From NCBI GenBank assembly GCA_024734555.1, contig JANPWX010000211.1:2295649-2359648 (forward strand): a stretch of 64,000 bases of DNA, written 5' to 3'. Position 1 is the stretch's first letter; each line of letters opens with the position of its first letter. The DNA is from Trochalopteron elliotii (lineage: Eukaryota > Chordata > Aves > Passeriformes > Leiothrichidae). The notes beneath the pieces are model-generated. The model was not told the origin of the DNA. It saw only the letters and a program-made list of their open reading frames with translations, and ran no database searches. Of this stretch, positions 49,064 through 58,999 are shown in pieces. Both the position numbers and the translations under genes were made by a program.

Positions 49064-50590
49064 GCACTGGGTATTATTCCCTTCCTGGGCATACACAGTA
49101 GAGGTTCCTTCAAGGGGATCCAACATATCATCCTCACTTCTGTAATAGCTTGCAGCTGAGGCTACCTCCATTTTAGTGGAACTCACTCCGTGAGTGTTTC
49201 TGTCCTTGAGCTCACGCACCCGTGCTGCCAGGACAGAAGTGGGTTTTCCATCCCACCTTCCTCATGGTCATGCAGGAAGGACCACAGTTCAGCTCATGGG
49301 GTGTACCCTCTCTCTCTAGCTAGGGGACACTGAGCTCCGACTCCAGGGCCTGTGACTCACACTAGTGCCACATGGGAACAGTTCCTCCTCATTTCCTCCC
49401 ACATCTCCCTCATCTCCTCTTTGAGCTCCTTAACCACAGGAGAGACATAAGCCTGCATTGGGCCACTGATCATACTCTCATAATTTCTGAGCTTGTTGGC
49501 GACAGAACCCACTGTCTCTCAGTTGGTATCAGGATTAATTGTGGCAATGAATATGGTGTATTCACGTGGTCCATGAGTTGCCAGCATTCACAACATGTGC
49601 CCTGTGCACCTGACTTTGTTGGGGTCATTATCGTGCTGTCCAATCCTCCCAAAGGGTACTTCCAACACCGCCCCTTCTCTCAGCCTTTGGATCCCCTCCT
49701 CAAGGGTCTTCCAGCACATTGTATGATGGTGGTCCTGCATTCTGTCTCTGTGGACAAACCTCTTTCTTACACTCATTAAAAGCCACTCCCAGAGGAAAGG
49801 GGGTCTGGCTCCCTTATAAATACCTGATTTACACCTGAGTCCTGGGTCAAGGGTCCCAAATTCCTTGCCTCACCACTATGCAGTTGCACGCCTGTACCTA
49901 TGAGGTCCTAGGCCTGAAGTAACCAGGCTGTATAAGCCTCACATACCCGTCGTGCGATATCTTTTTGCAGATTACATAGAGTTTCATACATCAGGGACTC
50001 AGTGATAATCTGAACCTCTGGTTCCCTGAAGGTTGTGAGGGCCCTCCTTTCTTATCCTTATTACCTGGGTGCTCTGATTTCATCTTGTACTTCTTTGTTT
50101 CCACAGGGGCAACTGCTGCTGGCTGTGACTGCCCCTGTGGTTCAGCTGAAACCTGGACGGTTGTAACATCTGTGGATTCCATTGCTGCACCATCAGACTC
50201 TCCCTTTTCAGGGCAAGGGGAGGGTTTCCCACCAACTGGGGCTAATGAGGCTAATGAGGCCACCACTGGAGAAATGTGCTCCTTCAGCATATGGCCTATC
50301 TCCTTCACCAGAACCCCACCCAGTCCAGGTGGCTCATTTCTGAGGTGGGCTGTGGGGCAGAGTCAGGCAGTGGGACAACATCCCTATTCTTTGGACAGTG
50401 TCAGGCCCCATGGTAGTATCCCAAGTCTCTGGGGCAGTGTCAGGCTCCATGGCAGCATTTCTGGTCTCTGGGGCAGTATCAGACCCTGTGGCAGAATCCC
50501 TAGTCTCTAAAGCAGGTGTTTGTGCAGAAATCCAAGCCAACCTCGCCTTATCTCTGAAAGCTAAATAGTCTAGGATTATCAGCAACACTT
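49064..50590 (-). pseudogene. gag: Endogenous retrovirus gag remnant
   Basis: This lies upstream of protease on the same strand, where gag is expected. The fragments are an N-proximal piece (about 50334-50588) with Pro/Glu/Thr-rich 13-residue repeats, a middle Pro/Gly/Lys-rich piece (49991-50308, KDKKGGPSQPSGN), pieces at 49470-49776 that occupy the capsid position, and an end (about 49064-49250) with a basic VLAARVRELKDRN stretch closing at the TAG before protease. Several frame changes and stops break it. Assignment rests mainly on position plus composition, so exact domain borders are uncertain. Confidence 0.6.
50388..50510 (-). repeat. 39-bp (13-residue) tandem repeats in gag
   Basis: About three head-to-tail copies of a 39-bp unit. 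On the gag sense strand they encode variants of DTAPETRNAAMEP. The unit is a multiple of three, so the repeat keeps the gag frame. Confidence 0.7.
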
Positions 50591-51250
50591 GGTTAGTATC
50601 TGGAAGAAATTTAAAACCTTAAAAAACTGGTGGGGTAGGCACAAAGAACTGCTTGAAGGGCTGGAAGAAAACTTGCCCTTTCTCAGTTCCTCACAGAAAG
50701 TACCATTTTTAAAGTAACTACAAAAAACATACACTTAGTGTGTGACAACCATGTATCCATGTGCCTACCGTCCAGAGGAAGATAAAATCCATTATTGCCT
50801 CACCTTATCTACCCATAAAACAAACTGAATAACAGCCACAGTAGCCTTAATCATAGGGCCCATGTTTAGACAATGGCCTACAAATCCGAGAAATATACCA
50901 ACAACCACGTGCCACAAGAAACAGGGTAAGCTAGACCACATGATATCAGCTGCTTTTGTTTCTATAACCAGTACACAAGAACATAGGGCACTAGAGAAAT
51001 GTTATTCCTTTTTTCTCTAAATGCCCTCAACCACCTTGCACCAAATATCTGTCTTCGTGCCCAAAAAGCACACAAACTGAATGCAGAGCACAGTGCAAAA
51101 GAGCTTGGAGTTCATGACAGCTCTGACACAGAAAAGAAGCAACTAGGCAGCAAGGCCTTGCTTCTGGCTGCTGCAGAAACGGGAAAACTCCAAGTGCAGC
51201 AGAATATCTTACAGGACTGGGAGAAGCACAAGCAGCACTACACAAGCTTC
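50591..51250. other. Unassigned, possibly proviral leader
   Basis: No gene recognised. By position it could hold the 5' leader of the minus-strand provirus, but I see no adjoining LTR or primer-binding site. The nearest LTR (52198-52767) appears to be an independent solo insertion. Confidence 0.4.
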
Positions 51251-51264
51251 TCTGCACTTGGAGA

Positions 51265-51388
51265 GCACCCTTCCTCCCTTCCCTCCCTTCCTTCCCCTTC
51301 CTTTCCTTCCTTCCTCCCGCCCTTCCCTTCCTCCCTTCCCTTCCCTTCCTTCCTTTCCTTCCTTTCCTTCCTTCCTTTCCTCCCTCAC
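51265..51388. repeat. Polypyrimidine (CCTTC/CTTCC)n tract
   Basis: More than 100 bases of almost pure C/T on the plus strand, built from CCTTCC, CCTTT and CTTCCTTTCC variants. Long ORFs across it on both strands are low-complexity artefacts. Confidence 0.95.
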
Positions 51389-52191
51389 TTCCTGTACCCT
51401 CACCCTTTCCAAATTCCTGCTACTTCACCTGAGCCCTCCACAGCTTCACACTTTTTACTCAGCCTTCCCAATTCAACTGCAACCACCCAGAAGACACCTC
51501 AAGGGCCCAAAATTACTAAAAGCAGCAACACCCTCCCCAAAAGTGCCCCCTGCTCTCCCTCCCTCTAGTGCAACGCTCCAAAAGCCAAAACAATCCCGTC
51601 CCTCCTTTGCAATCCCCACCCATCACAAACTTCATCCCATCATCACACTTCCATCCCCATCCTAAATCATCCCACCCCATCCCTCCTTGGCAGGAAGCCC
51701 CGTCCACTCCTACCTGTGATGCTTCCAGGCATTCAGGAGCAGCCACAGCTTCTTGGGCCAACCTGTGCCATGACCCGATTGCCTTCCAGGGTACAAGTCC
51801 ATGCCCACATCCCATCTCAGCCCCAGGAGCTTAAAGCCCTTCCCTGGCTCCTCTCCCTGCAGGCCCTTGGCCAGAGTCTCTCTCAGCCAGCAATTGCCGC
51901 TCCTCCCTGCCGTGTGCCAAAAGCAGCAAGCTGATTTTCTCCCTGTGGCCCTGGCCTGGCTCACAGCCAGCGCTGGCACCTTTCCCCGCAGATCCGCCGC
52001 CGCTGCCTCCCTTGGGCCACAGCCCAGCAGGCGCAGCTGGGAGCTCCCCAGGCACTGCGGCTCCTTGCCAGGGCCAGCGCTGGGGCAACTCCCACCTCAG
52101 CCCCAGGGGGAGCAGGGACAGCAGCCAAGGAAAAGGCTGGGGCTGGGAAAGGGCAGCTCTGGGCTGGAGAGCAGCAAAAGCTTCTTCCTCT
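51389..52191. other. GC-rich unassigned sequence
   Basis: Large overlapping ORFs occur on both strands (51801-52421 plus, 51831-52541 minus), and both run on into the LTR. Neither shows a recognisable domain. I do not call a gene. Confidence 0.45.
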
Positions 52192-52197
52192 ATAGGG

Positions 52198-52767
52198 TGT
52201 GGCGGTGTCCACCCTCGGCTAGCCCCGGCACCGCTGCAAGCCGGTGGCTCGTGTCTGCTGAGGAGCACAAGCGTGACTACGGCTCGGAGAAAAGGAGGGA
52301 CTCTCTTGAGGTAGAATACAGACCAGAGTTTATTGGGCAGAGCCCTCACCTCGGCTGGTGCCTCAGAAGAAAGACCCCGCAGCTCAAGGGACAGGCCCTT
52401 ATAAAGGGAGGTGTGACTTAGGGAAGGGTTCAACAGTGAGCCAATGGAAGGGGACAGGGGAGTGACTGACAACATAACAGGCATACATAATAACAAATTA
52501 CAAGGAAGTGGGAGGAGGCATCCTGGATCCTGCCCAATCACTCAGCGCCTCTCCCAGAACCTTCCAGATTCAGGGAGAGGCCCTGGCATGACGGACAGGA
52601 CCAGGGGGTTACACAACTCAGGATTGACAGATACCTGCCGTTGGGGAAGGGGACCAATCAGGGGACTGTAACTGGGGTAGGAGAAGCTGAATACATATAA
52701 CAAAATGGGGTACATAGAACAAACCCTTACATGAAACCAATACCGAACTGAAAAATGCACCCCCACA
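52198..52767 (-). mobile_element. Solo LTR (570 bp), same family as the outer LTR at 20.3 kb
   Basis: On the plus strand the element runs TGTGGCGGTG... to ...GCACCCCCACA, the reverse complement of the family seen at 20263-21360. AATAAA on the minus strand lies at 52329-52334 and the TATA box about 65 bp upstream of it (ccttataaaggg, about 52398). The flanks ATAGGG (52192-52197) and AAAGGG (52768-52773) match at 5 of 6 positions, a plausible decayed 6-bp TSD. It shows the uninterrupted sequence across the site where the nested LTR landed in the other copy. Confidence 0.88.
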
Positions 52768-53004
52768 AAAGGGGACGCAGCCACAGACATGGCTCCCCAG
52801 GGAATGGTCAGAACCCCAAGGCTGCCGCAGCTCCAGGAGCCTATGGACACCACTGCCAGAGGTGCCCAGGCCATCATTGCCTGGACTCCATGATCCCTCT
52901 GTATCTCAGCCAGCTCAGCCCTTTCTGCCATTCTCACCCTTTGGCTAAGCCGTTGTGACCACTCGAGGTGCAGACAGAGCTGTTGGAGGCAGGGAAGGAG
53001 CAGG

Positions 53005-53654
53005 GCAGCCCCAGCATTCCCCTGTCTGTGACACCAGAGTGGTGACAGCCCCAGTGTTCCCCTCTCTGTGACACCACAGCGGTGGCAGTTCCAGCTTTCC
53101 CCTCTCTGTGACACCACAGTAGTGACAGCACCTGTTGTCCCCTCTCTGTGACATCACAGCTGTGGCAGAACCAGATTCCCACTCTTTGTGACACCACAGT
53201 GGTGGCAACCCCAGCTTTCTTTTCTCGGGGAAACCACAGAGGTGGCAGCCCTAGAGTTCCCCTCTCTGTGACATCACAGTGTTTTCAGAGCCAGATTTCC
53301 CCTCTTTGTGACACCACAGTAGTGTCAGCACCACCTTTCCCCTCTCGGTAACATCACAGTGGTGGCAGAACCAGATTCTCCCTCTTTGTGACACCACAGT
53401 GGTTGCACCCCAAGTGTTCCCCTCTTTGTGACACCACAGCAGTGGCAGCACCACTTTTCCTTTCTCTGTGACATCAGAGGGGTGACAGAACCAGATTCCA
53501 ACTCTGTGACACCAGAGTGGTGGCAGCCCAAGATTTCCCTCCTCTGTGAAACCACAGTGGTGGCACCACTAGTGTTCCCCTCTCTGTGACACCACAGACA
53601 GGGGAAAGCACTAGTGTTCCCCTCTCTGTGACACCACGGTAGAGTCAGCACCTG
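53005..53654. repeat. ~40-bp minisatellite, first block
   Basis: About sixteen copies of a ~40-bp unit whose core is 'cccctctctgtgacaccaca' followed by 'gtggtggcagcaccagtgtt' variants. Copies alternate between 'gacaccac' and 'gacatcac'. Because 40 is not a multiple of 3, reading frames cycle, and the long minus-strand ORFs across it are repeat artefacts. Confidence 0.93.
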
Positions 53655-53962
53655 TGGCAATTTCAGGCATACAAAAGAATGCAGCAGACACAGAAGGTCA
53701 GGTAGGAAAGGCTTCTGTTTTAATTTTCTGATTCCATCTTTTATACATTTTGGCCAGAAGGCAAAAGATAGGCTAAGCAAGTAACCACCTTCTTGACCTC
53801 ATCGATGAACATCACCATCAATCATATTCCTCCTCTGTAAGGAGAAATATATAAACAAAAATAGATAAGTTCTAAATATCTACATAGTTTATATGAAGCT
53901 GCCTGAGAACCTCCACTACAGACTGCAAACACTGGAAAGCAGGAAAATTCAGGGTGACAAGC
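53655..53962 (-). mobile_element. ~310-bp insertion (LTR-like) interrupting the minisatellite
   Basis: An AT-rich non-repeat segment breaks the 40-bp array in mid-unit: the left part stops at 'cagcacctg' and the right part resumes at 'ctgctttcccc'. On the minus strand it has a TATA-like 'tgtataaaagatgg', TG near its start and CA near its end, which suggests a short LTR. The flanks ACCTG/ATCTG could be a decayed 5-bp TSD. Boundaries are uncertain by a few bases. Confidence 0.5.
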
Positions 53963-53967
53963 ATCTG

Positions 53968-54497
53968 CTTTCCCCTCTCTGTGACATCACAGTGGTGGCA
54001 GAACCAGATTCCCCCTCTCTGGGACACCACAGTATGTACAGCACCAGCATTCCCCTCTCTGTGACACCACAACGGTGGCAGCACTAGTGTTCCCCTCTCT
54101 GTAAACCCACAATGGTTGCACCCCCAGTGTTCCCCTCTTTGTGACACCATGGTAGTTTCACCACCAACTTTCCCCTCTCTGTGACATCACAGTGTTTTCA
54201 GAGCCAGATTTCCCCTCTCTGTGACGCCACAGTGTAGGCAGCACCTGCTTCCCCCTCTCTGTGCCATCACAGTGGTGGCAGAGCCACATTCCTCCTCTTT
54301 GTGACACCACAGCCGTGGCCGCCCCAGAGTTCCGCTCTCTGTGACACCACACTAGTGACAGCACCAGCTTTCCCCTCTCTGTGACACCACAGTAGTGACA
54401 GCACCTGCTTTCCCCTCTCTGTGACATCACAGTGGTGCCAGAGCCACATTCCCCCTCTTTGTGATACCACAGCCATGGCAGCACCAGCCTTGCCTCC
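53968..54497. repeat. ~40-bp minisatellite, second block
   Basis: About thirteen further copies of the same ~40-bp unit ('cccctctctgtgacatcaca' etc.) continue after the insertion. Together with the first block they form one array of roughly 29 units. Confidence 0.92.
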
Positions 54498-55150
54498 CTG
54501 CAGACGCACAAAGGGAAGTGTCCACCGCTGCGTCCAGTCCACAAAACTGACCGGCCGCTCAACAGCTCGGCCTGCCACTGATGTGGATCTCTCTGCACAC
54601 AGCTCAGGGGAGGTCATCTTGGCCACCTCCCTCCACACTGCCAGCAGGCCAGTGTCACATACACTTGCACTGCTCTGCCCAGAGCTGGCAGGGGGGAGTC
54701 ATTCAAAACATGAAACAAAAACCAGCAGGGAAAAAAACACTCTGCCCCCAGCTGAGCTGCTCCCTCCTTCAGGACTTTCCCCTGCGCACACACAGCGCCT
54801 GAGACTGCAAGCAATCAGCATTCCTCAGCTCCATCTGCAGCAAAAGCAGCTGGACGACAGCCTTGCAGCAGCAGCACTTTGCTCATCCCACTGAAAAAGG
54901 CCCCTTGGCACGCAGCTCTAGGGCCCTTGCAAAGGCCAAGGGCCAGTGCCTCAGCCCACAGGGGAGAAAAGGCCTCTCAACTGGCCGCCCCTGGCACCTC
55001 AAGCCTGCTGCCAGCCTGCTTCACGCACAGGATCCTTTGGCAACACTGCACCAAGCTGAGAGGCACCTCTGCCTTCCCCATAGTCCATAATCTCAAGCTG
55101 CCTGGGAGAAGAAATGTAAGCTTAGCTCCTGTGGCACAGTCCCTCCTGCC
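54498..55150. other. GC-rich noncoding sequence
   Basis: No gene or repeat family recognised. Short ORFs overlap on both strands. Confidence 0.45.
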
Positions 55151-55157
55151 CCAGGGA

Positions 55158-55305
55158 TGGATTCTTTCTGTCTTTCTGTCTTTCTGTCTTTCTGTCTTTC
55201 TGTCGTTCTGTCTTTCTGTCTTTCTTTATGTCTTTCTGTCTTTCTTTCTTCCTGTCTTTCTTTCTTCCTGTCTTTCTTTCTTTCCGTCTTTCTTTCTTTT
55301 CTTTT
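55158..55305. repeat. (CTTTCTGT)n / (CTTTCTTC)n microsatellite
   Basis: About 145 bp of CTTTCTGT repeats grading into CTTTCTTTCTTCCTGT. The ORFs it produces, rich in CLSVFLSF on plus and RKKERQE on minus, are artefacts. Confidence 0.95.
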
Positions 55306-55990
55306 CAACCCCCTAAGAGGTCCCATTTTACCCATGTACAGTATTACCAGCAGTAACTGGATGTTGAGCTGTATTTCAGAGGTAGCAATAAAACCAAGTA
55401 GACATTTTATTTTGTACCTCTCCGAACCTCATTTTTTATTAGCCAAGAAATCCAAAACAAAGCAAACAAAAGAAACTCCACAAAACAAAACCCCCCACAA
55501 ACAACCCCCCCGCAAAAGCACACAGAAAGACAAAATACGCCCATATTATTTTAATAAAAATGAAATCTTTACCCTTTAGAAAACCAGGCTCATTTAATTG
55601 TACTTAAATTGTGGTTTTGATGTGTTAGGTTAATGAATTCATGTAGTTTAAAATATCATTTAAAAGACAAAGAAATAAACAGGAATTGAAAAAAATAAAT
55701 ACAAACATAGAAAATGAGAAGCAGCAAAAATAGAAATATAAAACACAAAAAATAATATCAATAATATAAATAAACACAATAGATATTATTACGTCATGTA
55801 TATTATAATGTATTATATATAATAGACAGAGATATGAATAGAAAAAAAATGGCAGTGCTAAATATAAATATCAAAATAAGAAATATAAGAAAGATTGAAA
55901 TATAGCCTAAAATAAAGGCTTTTTTGGTTTCAGTTTGGTTGATGGCAAGGTTCTCGTAGTTGTTGTGGTCGGGGGTCTTTTGGGGCATTT
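55306..55990. other. A-rich low-complexity DNA
   Basis: A C/A-rich stretch (55450-55530) grades into A/T-rich sequence (55640-55930). No gene is visible. Confidence 0.5.
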
Positions 55991-56200
55991 ATTTTAGAGG
56001 ATGTTCGGAAGGGCGTTTTTGGCCCTGTTCTCTTTTGCCTCTCCATGCCGGCCCTGGGCCGAGCTGCACGGCAATGCTGCCGTCGTGTGGACAGAGAGCG
56101 GTACTGCAGCTCTCTCTCCCCCGTGGCCGTCCCCAGGCCGCATAGCGGCACCGGGCTGTGAACTCGGGGCCAGTGCTGCCACCCGAGCGCCGAAAGATCA
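55991..56200. other. GC-rich segment similar (inverted) to the CpG block at 45.2 kb
   Basis: The run 'gtgtggacagagagcggtac' and its neighbours match, in reverse complement, 'gtacggctctctgtccacaa' at about 45220-45240. Similarity extends over roughly 65 bp by eye. Its nature is unknown. Confidence 0.5.
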
Positions 56201-56704
56201 CGGCCAAAAGGGCGGAAAAAATGCAAGGAGCCCGGGTGCGTGGCAGCCGACTGCCTGCACGTGACCCGGACCACAGGGCCACCCGGGAGCGATTTTCCAT
56301 GGTGTATCCAGGTGCACCGACATGGGATGGGGGCTGAACGGCACCATGGGTGGGTTCAGGCAGTCGATTTAGACATGTGCCTGTGCGAGCTGCCGGAGGG
56401 GGCCTTCAGAGTGCCACAAACAAGATGGCGGCGCGGCGCGACACGCCTGACCTTCCTAAGGTGGCGGCCAAAAGGGTGGGAAAAATGCAAGGACCCTGCG
56501 GGTGTCTAGCAGACTGCCTGCGCACGACATCCACCATGGTGCCGCATGGGAGCAATTTTCCACGGCATATCCAGGTGTGCAGACATGGGCTGCCGGCTGA
56601 GCGGCGCCGTGGGCAGGTTCAGGCATTTTTTTTTTTTAGTCAGGCGCCTGTGTGGGCAGCCGCAAGGGGGGAGCTTCAGGGTGCCACAAAAAAGATGGCG
56701 GCTG
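56201..56704 (+). repeat. Tandem pair of ~264-bp GC-rich modules
   Basis: Two direct copies (56201-56434 and 56465-56704) share 'cggccaaaagg', 'gactgcctgc', 'atttttcca.gg.tatccagg', 'gacatggg' and 'gtgccacaaa..agatggcgg', with a period of 264 bp. The second copy has a T-run (about 56627-56638) that the first lacks. Each ends in an AAGATGGCGGC motif. Confidence 0.85.
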
Positions 56705-56787
56705 GACCAGAAGTGGTTTCACCCACAACCAAGATGGCGGCGAGGAAGGGCGGAAGTCACCTGATGCCCCCTCTCAAGATGGCTGCC
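56421..56787 (+). promoter_or_regulatory. Cluster of YY1-like AAGATGGCGGC motifs
   Basis: AAGATGGC[G/T]GC occurs near 56422, 56692, 56731 and 56777. This is the consensus bound by the zinc-finger factor YY1, common near vertebrate promoters. Two of the copies come from the 264-bp duplication. Regulatory activity is inferred, not shown. Confidence 0.5.
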
Positions 56788-57270
56788 TGGCGCTGCCCAG
56801 CTGCAATTTTTCCACGGCTGCGGGCTTGGCCAGGCTGCGGGCGGGTGGGAGCCGGGCCTGTGCTGACGGGCAGCAGCGGCGCCGCCACCTCTCTCTGCCG
56901 AGCTCCCACCGTGCCATCTCGTCCCGTCCTGTCGTGTCCTCTCGCCACTGCCCGCCATCCCCACACACCCCGCCCGCCTCCTCCGGCCCGGGGAAATGGA
57001 GGAAAACACCAAAGTGTTGGGGCACAACAGCGTGCTTTGCCACTGGAGACACAAATGGATGGCAGCAGCTGAAGGAGGAGCTTCATGTCGTGGGTGGGGA
57101 GAGCACCTTGGACAGAAAGGCAGTTTTAGCCCAGGGAGTGGGGCAGGAACTAAGAAGCTCAGACTGTGACATCCCTCAGCCACAGCCACTCCTGTGTGCT
57201 CAGACTGTGAGAGATCCCAGAGCAATCCCAGAGATTCCAGCCAAATCCCCCCAAAAAAACACCCAGAAAC
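56788..57270. other. GC-rich unassigned sequence
   Basis: No recognisable gene. Overlapping ORFs on both strands (up to 250 codons) lack known domains and reflect high GC. Confidence 0.45.
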
Positions 57271-57540
57271 CACCGAGTTGTTGGAGTTTTTATTGGGGAA
57301 AGAAACAGGGATTTTGGGCAGGGAAATTTTGGGATTCTGGGCACAGAAGGTGGAGCAAGAGAAAGGACAGTGGGAACCCCAAAATATTTGGGGAAAGACC
57401 ATGAAATTCCCATGAAATTCCAGCAAAATTTGTGAAAAAAACCAGCCCAGGAACTACTGAGTTGTTGGAGTTTTTATTGGGGGAAGAAACAGGGATTTTG
57501 GAGGGAAAATGGGCAAGAATCTGGGTTAGGATTTCATTGC
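57271..57540. repeat. ~184-bp direct duplication
   Basis: 'gttgttggagtttttattgg' followed by 'aaacagggattttgg' occurs at 57277 and again at 57461, a period of 184 bp, with diverged flanks. Confidence 0.75.
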
Positions 57541-57589
57541 CAGAAAATTTGGGAAGAGGGAGTGGAAACCCCAAATCAAAACTCCAAAG

Positions 57590-58060
57590 TGTCCTCAGGT
57601 GTCCCCAGATGTCCCCAAGGTGTCCCCAAGGTGTCCCAAAGGTGTCCCCAGGGGTCTCCAGGTGTCATCAAAGGACTCAGAATGTCCCCAAAGTGCCTCC
57701 AGGGTGTCCCAGAGTGTCCTCAAAGTGTCCCCAGAGTGTCCCCAGATGTCCCCAGGGTGTCCCCAAGGGTCTCCAGGTGTCACCAAAGGACTCAAAATGT
57801 CCCCAAAGTGTCCCCAGATGTCCCCAGGGTGACCCTGGCCATCCCTGAGATGTCCCCAAGGTCCCCAAAATCTCCAGGCTGTCCCCAGATGTCTCAAAAG
57901 TGTCCCCAGGCTGTCCCAAAGTGCCCCCAGACTGTCCCAAAAGTGTCCCCAAGGTCTCCTGACTGTCTCAAAGTGCCCCCAAGGTCCCCAGGTTGGCCCC
58001 AGGTGTCCCCAGGTGTCCCCAGGGTGTGCCCAGGTGTCCCCAGGATGTCACCTGTGCTGG
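57590..58060. repeat. C-rich minisatellite (GTGTCCCCA[AG]-type)
   Basis: Dozens of imperfect ~10-12-bp units such as GTGTCCCCAAG, GTGTCCCCAGAT and CTGTCCCAAA. Long ORFs on both strands across it are repeat artefacts. Confidence 0.93.
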
Positions 58061-58114
58061 ACCCTCCACGGAGTTGAGGGCAGGAGTTGCAACAGCGGCA
58101 CAAACTGTCCCCGG

Positions 58115-58465
58115 GGGGGACAATTCTGACCCAAAAATTCCCAAAATTTGAGTCAAAACCACCCAAATTCTGACCCAAAACCACCCCAAATTCCCCAATT
58201 CTGACCCAAACAATGACCCAAAATTCCCCAATTCGGACCCAAAATCCCCCAAAATTCCCCTATTCGGACCCAAAAACTGACCCAAAACACCCCAAAATGA
58301 CCCCAAACCCCCAAATTTCCCCAATTCTGACCCAAAACATCCAAAATTCCTGAATTCTGACCCAAAAGCCCCCAAAAATCCCCAATTCAGACGCAAAATT
58401 CTCCAATTCGGACCCAAAAAATGACCCAAAACCCCCAAAATTTCCCAACTGTGACCCAAACAATG
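58115..58465. repeat. Minisatellite with AATTCTGACCCAAAA-type units
   Basis: Imperfect units built on 'aattccccaattctgaccca' repeat roughly every 20-30 bp. It follows directly on the previous minisatellite. Confidence 0.9.
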
Positions 58466-58521
58466 CCGTGAGGGGCTGTGAGGGGCTGTGAGGGGCTGTG
58501 AGGGGCCATGAGGGGCTGTGA
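58466..58521. repeat. (GAGGGGCTGT)n decamer repeat
   Basis: Five copies of the decamer GAGGGGCTGT, one altered to GAGGGGCCAT. Confidence 0.95.
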
Positions 58522-58525
58522 GCAT

Positions 58526-58999
58526 TGTTGTAGAAGGGTTTTTAGAAGAGAGAGGCAACCGTTTATTGATAGCATTGAACAGTCCCTGCTGCCAGGGAAC
58601 AGGATGAGGTTTTGTGCTGGGCCTGCTGAGTGCTAGGCTCTTCTTACCTTGCCTTGAATTGGCAAGAAAGTAGCAAATGTCATCACTAATTGGTCCCTTT
58701 CATGGGTGCCTCCTCACAGAAGCTGAAGACACGGAACAAGGTGTTGTGCCTTCTCAGAGATGCTTAATACAAAGATGTTGATCAGAAGACGGAACAAAGA
58801 AGAATATTCTGCCAAAAGACATGAGCCATTGAACAATCATTTTGAGTGCTTGAACATAAGATTTTAACCAATCACAAGTTGTTTAGCCGTGCCTACTTCT
58901 ACCTTGTAACCACGTAAATGTAGGCAATAAAGAATAAACAAGGAGATCAAACCTAATCATATTGGTGTTTGTTTGATACTGGGCTCCTTCCTCGCAACA
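58526..58999 (+). mobile_element. LTR (about 474 bp), no matching TSD
   Basis: The ends TGTTGTAGAAGGG and CCTTCCTCGCAACA form a terminal inverted repeat. AATAAA at 58926-58931 (and another just after) is followed by a short R-U5, giving plus orientation. The flanks GAGCAT and TCCGCC do not match, so this copy may derive from recombination or one end may be displaced. Confidence 0.7.

Noticed and set aside
51209..51665. Pro/Ser/Phe-rich and Gly/Arg/Glu-rich ORFs
   Set aside because: Direct translation of the polypyrimidine tract.
51801..52541. ORFs of 206 (plus) and 236 (minus) codons
   Set aside because: They oppose each other and run into a solo LTR. No domain visible.
52192..52773. The 52.2-kb LTR as the 5' LTR of the minus-strand provirus
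   Set aside because: It has its own near-matching 6-bp flanks and no primer-binding-site-like sequence next to it, so it is better read as a solo LTR.
53005..54497. Regular repeats with similar spacing considered as a CRISPR array
   Set aside because: There are no unique spacers between the repeats and the genome is vertebrate. It is a minisatellite.
52542..54638. Cys/His-containing repeated ORFs resembling zinc fingers (…VSQRGE..CH.CGVTERG…)
   Set aside because: They come from a 40-bp minisatellite read in cycling frames. Spacing of Cys and His does not fit C2H2 fingers.
55093..55579. Leu/Ser/Phe-rich 'membrane' ORFs and a Lys/Arg/Glu-rich minus ORF
   Set aside because: Translation of the CTTTCTGT microsatellite; the apparent membrane helices are an artefact.
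55440..55930. G-poor, A-rich stretch considered as G-to-A edited on the plus strand
   Set aside because: No coding similarity in any frame and simple A-rich low complexity in much of it. Not distinguishable from ordinary AT-rich DNA.
56350..57426. ORFs of 235-250 codons on both strands
   Set aside because: GC-rich duplicated sequence, opposing frames, no known motif.
57595..58558. Long repetitive ORFs in both directions
   Set aside because: Products of C-rich minisatellites without any conserved domain.
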